Source: Burkholderiales bacterium (GTDB lineage Bacteria; Pseudomonadota; Gammaproteobacteria; Burkholderiales; Burkholderiaceae_C). From it: 5,859 nucleotides of DNA. The stretch spans positions 1 to 5,859 of the forward strand of contig CANJKD010000181.1 in NCBI GenBank assembly GCA_947474415.1, written 5' to 3'. Made by a program: the position numbers and the translations under genes. This document shows positions 1 to 4,916 of this stretch, one piece after another. The notes under the pieces are model-generated. The model was not told the DNA's origin, did not search any database, and saw only the letters and a list, made by a program, of their open reading frames with translations. Every line of letters starts with the position of its first letter. The stretch's first letter is position 1.

Positions 1-1
1 G

Positions 2-172
2 CGCATCAACCTCGAAGGTCTCACGATCCTGCTGGTCGAGCAGAACGTGCGCCAGGCCCTGAAGATCGCGCAGTACGGCTATGTGCTGGAAAGCGGCAAG
101 ATCGTGCTGCAGAAAACCGGGCCCGAACTGCTGAAAGATCCGAGGGTGCTGGCCGCCTACATGGGTGGCTGA
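2..172 (+). CDS. livF: LivF, branched-chain amino acid ABC transporter ATP-binding protein (3' end only)
   Basis: The last 56 codons of an ABC ATPase are open from the window's left edge to a TGA. The residues LTILLVEQNVRQALKIA, followed by YGYVLESGKIVLQ and the ending LLKDPRVLAAYMGG, are the typical C-terminus of LivF. LivF is the second cytoplasmic ATPase of the LivFGHMJ importer, which takes up leucine, isoleucine and valine or related amides. The LVEQN sequence separates LivF from its partner LivG, which usually has LVEHD at this point. The visible part holds the end of the nucleotide-binding domain after the Walker B region. Walker A, the signature motif and Walker B lie outside the window. 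By family habit livG, livM and livH should lie upstream. The substrate cannot be told from this fragment, since urea and amide transporters (UrtE, AmiF-like) have similar tails. Confidence 0.85.
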   Translation, partial: RINLEGLTILLVEQNVRQALKIAQYGYVLESGKIVLQKTGPELLKDPRVLAAYMGG

Positions 173-179
173 GCCCGGA

Positions 180-209
180 CTGACAAGAGTGCTTGCGCAC
201 TCTTGTCAG
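180..209 (+). terminator. Perfect 13-bp hairpin 8 bases after the livF stop
   Basis: CTGACAAGAGTGC and its exact reverse complement flank the four-base loop TTGC. The stem starts eight bases after the livF TGA, and its sequence is less GC-rich than the surroundings. No T-tract follows on the + strand, so it is not a textbook intrinsic terminator. It probably acts as a terminator or a 3' mRNA-end stabiliser. Being symmetrical, it may also serve transcripts arriving from the convergent - strand operon that ends at 285. Confidence 0.6.
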
Positions 210-221
210 CCTGGCGAAGGA

Positions 222-243
222 CCGAGCGCTTGCAAGCGCTCGG
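222..243. terminator. 22-bp perfect palindrome, second hairpin between convergent genes
   Basis: CCGAGCGCTT followed by GCAAGCGCTCGG reads the same on both strands over 22 bases. As RNA it would fold with a small TGCA loop. It lies 12 bases from the preceding hairpin and between livF (+) and the DUF442 gene (-), where a bidirectional terminator would be expected. There is no T-run on either side, so the terminator role is inferred from position and symmetry. A palindromic protein-binding site is an alternative. Confidence 0.45.
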
Positions 244-284
244 GCTGGGTGCGGTGGCGGTAGCAGTAGCCAGAAGCAATCCTC

Positions 285-629
285 TCAGGCCTGCTGCGCG
301 GCGTTGAAGAGCCGGGTCGAGCGGGCACCGGAGCGGCAGAATGCCAGCATGGGTTTCGGCAGTTCCGTCAGCAGTTCGGCGAAGCGGGCGATCTCCTGTG
401 GCGTGTGCACCGAAGGCGACACCGGCAGGTGGACGTAGCGCAGCCCGGCGGCTTCTGCGGCGGCCTGGAGGGTCGCGCTGGTCGGCTGGTCGGGCCCGCC
501 CTCGAAATCCGGCCGGTTGTTCACCACGCTCTTGAAGCCAGCGTGGGCCGCCCAGGCCACCGCCGCCACGTCGAGCTGGCCTGCCACGCAAACGTCGGCG
601 CTGAGCCGCTGGACGGCGGGCGCGTTCAT
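285..629 (-). CDS. DUF442 (TIGR01244-type) rhodanese/phosphatase-like protein
   Basis: A 114-residue protein with the conserved features of the DUF442 / 'beta-lactamase hydrolase-like' phosphatase-like family: VAGQLD near residues 15-20, GFKSVVNNRPD at 31-41, HLPVSPS at 67-73, and the active-site loop CRSGARS at 98-104. The loop has a CX4R spacing like single-domain rhodaneses, rather than the CX5R of tyrosine phosphatases. A sulfur-transfer role using Cys98 as the thiol acceptor is therefore as likely as phosphatase activity. No signal peptide or membrane segment is visible, so it is probably cytoplasmic. Its ATG overlaps the yqeY stop as ATGA and there is no good Shine-Dalgarno sequence, so translation is probably coupled to yqeY. 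Relatives are fused or linked to sulfide-responsive metallo-hydrolases (Blh/BigR systems), but no such partner is seen here. The family call is firm; the substrate is unknown. Confidence 0.82.
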   Translation of the reverse strand: MNAPAVQRLSADVCVAGQLDVAAVAWAAHAGFKSVVNNRPDFEGGPDQPTSATLQAAAEAAGLRYVHLPVSPSVHTPQEIARFAELLTELPKPMLAFCRSGARSTRLFNAAQQA

Positions 630-1087
630 GGCGCGAGTGCTTTCTTGACGGCGGCGGAGACCAGCCCCATGTCGGCCTTGCCTGCCAGGCGCGATTTGAC
701 CGTGCCCATTACCTTGCCCATGTCGCCGGGGCCCGCAATTCGGCCCAGCTCAACACCCAGTTCGGCGACGATCTTCGCCACTTCGGCCGCAACTTCATCG
801 GCACCCAGGCGCTGGGGCAAGTAGGCTTCCAGCACCAGCAACTCGGCACTTTCCTTGTCGGCGAGGTCGGGGCGGTTGCCGGCGGTGAACTGCATGATGG
901 AGTCTTTGCGCTGCTTGACGAGCTTGTCGATGATAGCGATCACGGCCGCGTCGTCGAGCTCGATGCGCTCATCGACCTCGCGCTGCTTGCACGCCGCAAG
1001 CAGGCCGCGGATCGTGAGCAGGCGCTCGGCATCTTTCGCACGCATGGCGACCTTCATGTCTTCGGTGATCTGGTCTTTCAGACTCAT
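626..1087 (-). CDS. yqeY: GatB/YqeY domain protein
   Basis: A 153-residue YqeY protein, the family's usual length (about 150). Family hallmarks are the helical start MSLKDQITEDMKVAMRAKD, the segment ERLLTIRGLLAACKQ (21-35), KQRKDSIMQF (58-67), LEAYLPQ (86-92), and the C-terminal GDMGKVMGTVKSRLAGKADMGLV (positions 121-143). The last part corresponds to the small helical domain shared with the tail of GatB, which binds tRNA in the Asp/Glu-tRNA amidotransferase. A tRNA-related role is inferred from that similarity and is not proven for the family. AGGAG lies six bases before the ATG. The gene follows rpsU after an intrinsic terminator, and its TGA overlaps the next gene's ATG. The rpsU-yqeY pair is a common arrangement, often continuing into dnaG and rpoD, which are absent here. 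Confidence 0.93.
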   Translation of the reverse strand: MSLKDQITEDMKVAMRAKDAERLLTIRGLLAACKQREVDERIELDDAAVIAIIDKLVKQRKDSIMQFTAGNRPDLADKESAELLVLEAYLPQRLGADEVAAEVAKIVAELGVELGRIAGPGDMGKVMGTVKSRLAGKADMGLVSAAVKKALAP

Positions 1088-1110
1088 GGAAACTCCTGTT
1101 CACAAACGAC

Positions 1111-1132
1111 AAAGCCCGCAGGAGCGGGCTTT
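1111..1132 (-). terminator. Intrinsic terminator/attenuator between rpsU and yqeY
   Basis: AAAGCCCGC and GCGGGCTTT form a 9-bp stem around a four-base loop (TCCT as read on the - strand). On the - strand the stem ends in TTT, followed by GTCGTTTG. It lies 36 bases after the rpsU stop and before the yqeY ribosome-binding site. It probably ends most transcripts that carry only rpsU while letting some pass into yqeY, like the terminator after rpsU in the E. coli rpsU-dnaG-rpoD operon. Confidence 0.8.
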
Positions 1133-1167
1133 CAGGGCGGGGCCCGGTCAAGGGCCGGCGCCAAAAA

Positions 1168-1380
1168 TCAGAACAGCTTCTTGGGCAGCTGCATGCTGCG
1201 AACGCGCTTGAAGTGGCGCTTCACCGCCGCCGCCTTCTTGCGCTTGCGTTCGGCCGTGGGCTTCTCGTAGAACTCACGGGCGCGCAGGTCGGTCAGCAGG
1301 CCGAGCTTTTCGATGGTGCGCTTGAAGCGGCGCAGTGCCACGTCGAACGGCTCGTTTTCTTTGACGCGAATCGTAGTCAT
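1168..1380 (-). CDS. rpsU: 30S ribosomal protein bS21
   Basis: A 70-residue basic protein starting [21 protein letters not shown] and ending MQLPKKLF, which is bS21 over its full normal length. It binds the small-subunit platform near the 3' end of 16S rRNA and helps translation initiation. The tail is lysine/arginine-rich ([15 protein letters not shown], about residues 45-59), as expected. The same frame stays open to 1533, but the extra residues do not resemble any bS21 and span the predicted promoter and leader, so the ATG at 1380 is the start. The best Shine-Dalgarno match, AGGA at 1393-1396, is 12 bases from the ATG, longer than usual. Together with the folded leader upstream, this suggests control of translation. 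It heads an operon with yqeY and the DUF442 gene. Confidence 0.97.
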   Translation of the reverse strand: MTTIRVKENEPFDVALRRFKRTIEKLGLLTDLRAREFYEKPTAERKRKKAAAVKRHFKRVRSMQLPKKLF

Positions 1381-1417
1381 GTAAAAGTTGGATCCTGAAA
1401 TGGTTGCGCTCGGTGTC

Positions 1418-1467
1418 GTGCCGTTGGCTGAACTGAAGGGTCCGGAGTTCAGATCAGCCCTCGGCAC
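1418..1467 (-). promoter_or_regulatory. Structured 5' leader stem-loop of rpsU
   Basis: Read on the - strand, GTGCCG (1467-1462) pairs with CGGCAC (1423-1418). After a 2x2 internal loop (AG opposite AA), GGCTGA pairs with TCAGCC. Beyond a five-base bulge, ACT pairs with AGT, closing an 11-base loop, CCGGACCCTTC. The tandem CTGA in the 5' arm allows a second register, CTGAACT with AGTTCAG. That gives 15 base pairs in 50 nt, about 37 nt before the rpsU start codon and inside the predicted transcript. Ribosomal protein genes often have such leaders for autogenous control. I do not recognise this one as a named class, and its function is inferred from position and fold. Confidence 0.55.
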
Positions 1468-1504
1468 AATCGCAGCGCTGGGTTTTTGCCAGCAAAGACT
1501 GTCG

Positions 1505-1533
1505 ATTATAGCCCGACGGTCGGGCGGCCGCAA
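1505..1533 (-). promoter_or_regulatory. Sigma-70-type promoter for the rpsU operon
   Basis: On the - strand TTGCGG (1533-1528) is followed after 17 bases by a perfect TATAAT (1510-1505). Transcription would start near 1498, giving a leader of about 118 nt before rpsU. The -35 box matches the consensus in its first three bases only. The spacer contains the inverted repeat GCCCGAC-G-GTCGGGC (1511-1525), which could be an operator or part of a terminator for the gene upstream. A consensus -10 suits a highly expressed ribosomal protein gene. Confidence 0.6.
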
Positions 1534-1548
1534 TCCACCGGCCGCCCG
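1521..1548 (-). terminator. GC-rich hairpin after yhiN, overlapping the rpsU promoter
   Basis: CGGGCGGCCG and CGGCCGCCCG form a perfect 10-bp stem around an eight-base loop, 38 bases after the yhiN stop. It fits the place where the ybiB-cobA-yhiN transcript should end. No T-tract follows; the next bases are ACCGTCGGGC and then the -10 box. The -35 hexamer of the rpsU promoter lies across the loop and one arm. It competes with a second inverted repeat at 1511-1525. The terminator role is inferred. Confidence 0.4.
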
Positions 1549-1586
1549 TCTGCTGTACGACGATCAGCCAACGGATATGGCGACGG

Positions 1587-2798
1587 TCAGCGGCTGGCTG
1601 ACGAAGCGACCAACGCACCGGCGCACGCCGCCGCGCTAGCCCACGCCCACTGGAAGTTGTAGCCGCCGAGCCAGCCGGTCACGTCGACCACTTCGCCAAT
1701 GAAAAAAAGGCCGCGCGCGAGGCTGCTTTCCATCGTCTGCGAACTGAGTTCGCGCGTGTCCACGCCGCCGGCCGTCACCTCCGCCTTGCGGTAGCCCTCG
1801 GTGCCTTGCGGCTTGAGCTCCCAGCGGTGCAAGCGGTCGGCGAGGTCGGCCAGGTCGCGGTCGCGCTGGTCGGCCATCGGTTTGGCGGCGAGTTCGGGCG
1901 AGGCTGCGAGCCAGGCCTCGGCCAACCGGCGCGGGATCAGTTCGGCGAGTTCATTGCCGAGTCGGCGTTGCGATGCGGCCTTGGCCTGTGCCAGCGCCGC
2001 GTGCAGGTCCAGGGCAGGAGACAGATCGATGCGTACCGGCTCGCCCACTTGCCAATAGCTTGAAATCTGCAGCACCGCCGGGCCGCTCAGGCCGCGGTGG
2101 GTGAACAGCAGGTCTTCGGCGAACCCGCCGCGCGACTTGCCCTTGCCGGTGGCGATGGTGGCGGCCAGCGACATGCCCGAGAGCGCCGCGTACGGCTCCC
2201 ACGTCACCGGGTCGAAGGTGAGCGGTACCAGCGCGGGCCGCGTCGTCACGATGTGGTGGCCGAACTGGCGCGCGAGCCGGTAACCGAAGTCGGTGGCACC
2301 GATCTTCGGAATCGACAGGCCGCCAGTGGCGACGACCACTTGGGCGGTTTTCACCTTGCCGCGATCGGTATCGAGCTCGAAGCCGTCGGCCTCGGCGCGA
2401 ACCGCGCGCGCCGCGCACGGTTGCCAGCGCTCGACATGCCCGATTTCGCACTCACGCACCAGCATGGCGATGACCTGCTCGCTGCTGTCGTCGCAGAAGA
2501 GCTGCGCCTTGTGCTTCTCGTGCCAGGCGATGCGGTGGCGATGCAGCAGGGCGATGAAGTCTTGCGGCGTGTAGCGGGCAAGTGCCGAGCGGCAGAAATG
2601 CGGGTTGTCCGACAGGAAATTGGCCGGTGTCGTGTCGAGGTTGGTGAAGTTGCAGCGCCCGCCGCCCGAGATGCGAATCTTCTCGGCCAGCTTGGCCGCA
2701 TGGTCGATCAGCAAGACCTTGAGGCCGCGCTGCCCGGCCTTGCCGGCGCAGTGCAAGCCCGCAGCGCCCGCGCCAATGATCACGACATCGAAGTTCAG
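1587..2798 (-). CDS. yhiN: YhiN/HI0933-family FAD-dependent oxidoreductase (BaiN-like), probable CTG start
   Basis: A flavoprotein of about 403 residues, close to E. coli YhiN in order and wording of motifs. Numbered from the CTG: the dinucleotide-binding VVIIGAGAAG (5-14), SGGGRCNFTN (44-53), HEKHKAQLFCDDS (93-105), ATGG (157-160), LLFTHRGLSGPAVLQISSYWQ (positions 230-250), GTEGYRKAEVTAGGV (332-346), and the FAD-contacting end FFIGEVVDVTGWLGGYNFQW (365-384). The family is annotated variously as BaiN or 'aminoacetone oxidase family FAD-binding enzyme'; its true substrate is not settled. No ATG or TTG lies upstream in frame before a stop at 2853-2855. The only conventional start, GTG at 2783, would trim the first beta-strand. 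CTG at 2798 gives MNFDVVIIGAGAAG, matching relatives, and has AAGGA seven bases upstream. It follows cobA by 17 bases and so is the last gene of that operon. Confidence 0.9.
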   Translation of the reverse strand: MNFDVVIIGAGAAGLHCAGKAGQRGLKVLLIDHAAKLAEKIRISGGGRCNFTNLDTTPANFLSDNPHFCRSALARYTPQDFIALLHRHRIAWHEKHKAQLFCDDSSEQVIAMLVRECEIGHVERWQPCAARAVRAEADGFELDTDRGKVKTAQVVVATGGLSIPKIGATDFGYRLARQFGHHIVTTRPALVPLTFDPVTWEPYAALSGMSLAATIATGKGKSRGGFAEDLLFTHRGLSGPAVLQISSYWQVGEPVRIDLSPALDLHAALAQAKAASQRRLGNELAELIPRRLAEAWLAASPELAAKPMADQRDRDLADLADRLHRWELKPQGTEGYRKAEVTAGGVDTRELSSQTMESSLARGLFFIGEVVDVTGWLGGYNFQWAWASAAACAGALVASSASR

Positions 2799-2805
2799 CT
2801 TCTTT

Positions 2806-2810
2806 TCCTT
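2806..2810 (-). promoter_or_regulatory. Ribosome-binding site deciding the yhiN CTG start
   Basis: AAGGA on the - strand lies seven bases before the CTG at 2798 and 22 bases before the GTG at 2783. The bases just before the GTG (AACTTCGATGTC) have no Shine-Dalgarno match. The spacing therefore points to the CTG. Confidence 0.6.
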
Positions 2811-2815
2811 CAGCC

Positions 2816-3673
2816 TCAGGCGCGGTGACCCGAACGGGCGACGCGGCGCGCATTATGCGGCGCCGCGTCGCGCTGGCCGTTCGCGCGATACAGCCAGGCT
2901 GCCCGGTGCCGAAGCGCCTGTTCGGCCACGCTGCTCACGCCACGCAGCGCGTCGCCGACGACGATGATGGCCGGGCTGCCGATGCCTTCGACGAGCTGCG
3001 TCGTCACCAGCGTTTCCAGCGTGCAGACGGCATGCCGTTGCGTCGGCAGGCTCGCGTTCTGCACCAGTGCAGCCGGGGTCGAGGCGGGCAGGGAGGCCAG
3101 CAGGCCGCTGCGGATGCCCTTGATGCCCGCCACACCCATGTAGATCACGAGCGTGAGCCCCTGTGCGGCGGCGGCGCCGAGCGTCGGCCAGTGCATTGGC
3201 GTGCCGTCGGTGCGGGCGTGGCCGGTCACGAAAATCACGCCGTGCGCGTGTTCGCGGTGCGTCAGGCCCACGCCGAGCGAGGTGGCCGCCGCCAGCCCGG
3301 CCGTGATGCCGTTCACCACCTCCACCGCCACGCCATGCGCGCGAAGGTGCTCGGCCTCTTCGCCGCCGCGCCCGAAGACGAAGGGGTCGCCGCCCTTGAG
3401 ACGCACGACGTGCTCGCCCTTCAGCGCTTCGGCCAGCATCAGCTTTTCGATGCAGGCTTGCGGCGTGCTAGCACAGCCGCCACGCTTGCCGACATGGACG
3501 ATGCGTGCCGAGCGGCGCGCGAAGCGCAGCACGCCGTCGCTGACCAGATCGTCGGCCAGGATGAGATTGGCACGGCGGATTGCCCGCACCGCCTTGATCG
3601 TGAGCAGTTCCGGGTCGCCGGGGCCGGCACCGACCAGGGCGACGCTGCCCGCAGGCGTGCCTGTGAACGTCAT
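2816..3673 (-). CDS. cobA: Uroporphyrinogen-III C-methyltransferase (SUMT)
   Basis: A 285-residue SUMT, which uses two S-adenosylmethionines to methylate uroporphyrinogen III to precorrin-2, the branch point to siroheme, cobalamin and heme d1. Motifs in order: VALVGAGPGDPELLTIKA (11-28), ADDLVS (40-45), GKRGG (62-66), VRLKGGDPFVFGRGGEEAE (90-108), VEVVNGITAGLAAAT (117-131), LTHREHAHGVIFVTGH (137-152), TLVIYMGV (174-181), and SPAIIVVGDAL (233-243). It is a stand-alone methylase without the dehydrogenase/ferrochelatase half of CysG. The tail from about 255 on is Arg/Ala-rich and poorly conserved. Its ATG overlaps the ybiB stop (ATGA), with AAGGA nine bases upstream. The frame is open 19 codons further up inside ybiB, but those residues are not family-like. 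Siroheme supply for nitrite or sulfite reductase is the likeliest role. Confidence 0.94.
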   Translation of the reverse strand: MTFTGTPAGSVALVGAGPGDPELLTIKAVRAIRRANLILADDLVSDGVLRFARRSARIVHVGKRGGCASTPQACIEKLMLAEALKGEHVVRLKGGDPFVFGRGGEEAEHLRAHGVAVEVVNGITAGLAAATSLGVGLTHREHAHGVIFVTGHARTDGTPMHWPTLGAAAAQGLTLVIYMGVAGIKGIRSGLLASLPASTPAALVQNASLPTQRHAVCTLETLVTTQLVEGIGSPAIIVVGDALRGVSSVAEQALRHRAAWLYRANGQRDAAPHNARRVARSGHRA

Positions 3674-4692
3674 GCGGTCGGTTCCTTCGATGGTCTTGGG
3701 TGGATCACTGCGAGCGCTTGCCGCAGGCATTCGACCTGCTGCGTGAGTGGTGCCGGCGCAGGCTTTTCACCGCTGACCACGGCCTGGATGTAGAGCGCCG
3801 TGGTGGCGGCGTCGATGCTGCGGGGCAGCAGTGGCAGGCCGGTCAGCACGCCTTCGTGCGCCGGGCGCGACAAATCGGCGCGCAATTGCCCGGTGATGAA
3901 CACCTCGAACTTGGGGCACCGACGTGGGTCGGCCACGGGTTCACCTTCCGTGCCGCGCATCAGCATGGCATCGGCCCCTGTGTGGGACAGAAATTCACCG
4001 AGGAGCGTCGCGTATTCCGGGTGCGTGTAGTTGACGACGCGCAGTGCCGGGCAAGGAAACGCCGGGCCGTCCCAAGTCTCCTCGACCCCCTCGGGGGGCG
4101 ACCGACGTGCGGCGGGCGGGGGGCTCGAACCAGGCGCAAGCAGCTTCGCCACGGTGTGCCCCGAGTTGCGCAAGCCGACAACGCGGCGCACGTCGAGCAG
4201 GCGCGCCAGTGGCGGGCACAGGTCTTCGGTGCGAATGAAGACCGGCTCGCGGCGCGCCCAGCCGTTGTCGATCTCTTCGGCGTTGCAGGCGAAGGGCAGC
4301 CCCAGGTCGCGAAAGATCTCGGCCGTGCTGATACGACCGGCGTCTAGCATCGGCCCGTGCACCAGCACCTGCACGCCTTCCTGGGCCAGCATCAAGGCCA
4401 GCAGTGCGGTCAGGTTGGGCAGCTTGCGCGCGCCGTTGTACGAGGGCAGCACGACCGTCGGCCGGGTCGGTGCCATGCGGATGCAGCGAGCGTGTGCAGC
4501 GGCCAGAAAACCGGCCAGTTCGGTCACCGACTCGCCCTTGATGCGCATTGCCAGCGCGAACGCGCCGAGTTCGAGATCCGACACCTGACCATCAAGCACC
4601 TGGCTCATCAGGTCGTGCGCCTGGGCTTCGGTCAAGGAGCGTGCGCCTTCCTTGCCCCGGCCGATTTCCTTGATGTATCGCGCGATTGCCAT
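3670..4692 (-). CDS. ybiB: YbiB, TrpD2-like nucleic-acid-binding protein
   Basis: A 340-residue protein of the YbiB/TrpD2 family. It has the fold of anthranilate phosphoribosyltransferase but lacks the PRPP-binding glycine loop: at that point it reads VLPSYNGARKLPNL (81-94). Residues 1-65 form the helical N-terminal domain (YIKEIGRGK, LTEAQAHDLMSQVLDGQVSDLELGAFALAMRIKGES, positions 20-55). VVGLRNSGHTVAKLL (171-185) and NYTHPEY (221-227), LLMRGTEGEP-like LMRGTEGEP (244-252) and DPRRCPK (255-261) are family signatures. E. coli YbiB binds nucleic acids without sequence preference and is SOS-regulated; that role is carried over by inference. GGGAG lies six to seven bases before the ATG. Residues about 186-215 are an extra Pro/Arg-rich stretch absent from E. 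coli YbiB as I recall it (see the repeat entry). It heads the ybiB-cobA-yhiN operon. Confidence 0.9.
   Translation of the reverse strand: MAIARYIKEIGRGKEGARSLTEAQAHDLMSQVLDGQVSDLELGAFALAMRIKGESVTELAGFLAAAHARCIRMAPTRPTVVLPSYNGARKLPNLTALLALMLAQEGVQVLVHGPMLDAGRISTAEIFRDLGLPFACNAEEIDNGWARREPVFIRTEDLCPPLARLLDVRRVVGLRNSGHTVAKLLAPGSSPPPAARRSPPEGVEETWDGPAFPCPALRVVNYTHPEYATLLGEFLSHTGADAMLMRGTEGEPVADPRRCPKFEVFITGQLRADLSRPAHEGVLTGLPLLPRSIDAATTALYIQAVVSGEKPAPAPLTQQVECLRQALAVIHPRPSKEPTA
4060..4137. repeat. Dispersed palindromic repeat translated in frame within ybiB
   Basis: A G/C-skewed block with CCCCC-TC-GGGGGG at 4086-4098, flanked by GCCGGGCCGTCCCAAG (4061-4076) and a G-run ending in GGGGGGCTCGAAC (4118-4130). 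It lies exactly over the non-conserved segment of YbiB (residues about 186-211: GSSPPPAARRSPPEGVEETW and neighbours). Blocks of the form 'GGGCCGTCCCAAG...CCCCCTCGGGGGG...GGGGGCTC' occur in many copies in Burkholderiales genomes, as I recall. The copy number here cannot be counted from one window. Boundaries are approximate. Confidence 0.55.
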
Positions 4693-4757
4693 GTGGGTCT
4701 CCCTGACCTGTGAACCGCAATTTTCAGGCCCATTGGGAGGCTGCGGGCAAGAAAGAC

Positions 4758-4826
4758 TGAATTCACCACCGCAGGCGCAGAGAACGCGGAGTGAACGCAG
4801 AGAAAGCCAATCGCATTGAATTCACC
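4758..4826. repeat. CGCAGAG-type purine-rich repeat between two TGAATTCACC copies
   Basis: The 10-base TGAATTCACC occurs at 4758-4767 and again at 4817-4826. Between them is a degenerate tandem series: CGCAGG, CGCAGAGAA, CGCGGAGTGAA, CGCAGAGAAA (4770-4805), with a 9-11 base period. Sequences of the type 'caccgcagagacgcagagaacgcagag' recur between genes in many unrelated bacteria, as I recall; their function is unknown. It lies just upstream of ybiB on one side and abuts the insertion sequence on the other. Confidence 0.5.
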
Positions 4827-4901
4827 CTAGAAACGGCAGTTGGCGGGTTCCCAGGCCTGGGGAAGCCAGCAAAGGCGGGGTGTATGGGTGTTTTGGCGGA
4901 C

Positions 4902-4916
4902 TCACCCAATGGGTGA
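4902..4916 (+). promoter_or_regulatory. Hairpin enclosing the transposase start codon
   Basis: TCACCC-AAT-GGGTGA forms a 6-bp stem with a three-base loop. The ATG at 4909-4911 sits in the loop and the first stem base. Folding would hide the start codon, a common way for insertion sequences to limit translation from incoming transcripts. No strong Shine-Dalgarno sequence precedes it. The role is inferred. Confidence 0.35.

Noticed and set aside
1381..1533. Upstream in-frame extension of rpsU giving a 121-residue protein.
   Set aside because: The extra residues do not resemble bS21 and the stretch holds a promoter and a folded leader; bS21 normally starts at MTTIRV.
2097..2828. Long + strand open frames opposite yhiN, cobA (2825-3793) and ybiB (3700-4347).
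   Set aside because: They are antisense shadows typical of GC-rich genes; their products lack any recognisable domain, while the - strand proteins are clearly conserved.
3674..3730. A 19-codon longer start for cobA inside ybiB.
   Set aside because: The extra residues are not family-like, and the ATG at 3673 overlaps the ybiB stop with a suitable ribosome-binding site upstream.
4120..4140. GGTTCGAGCC on the - strand resembles a tRNA T-arm.
   Set aside because: There is no matching acceptor stem, anticodon arm or D-arm nearby, and the bases lie within the ybiB coding frame and the palindromic repeat.
4719..4750. Candidate promoter for ybiB (TTGCCC with CTGAAA or AAAATT downstream on the - strand).
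   Set aside because: The -10 candidates match the consensus poorly or have the wrong spacing, so no promoter can be supported.
4840..4908. An earlier TTG start for the transposase.
   Set aside because: It covers the insertion-sequence leader, including a palindrome; the ATG at 4909 gives the expected MGESRRKRQ-type N-terminus.
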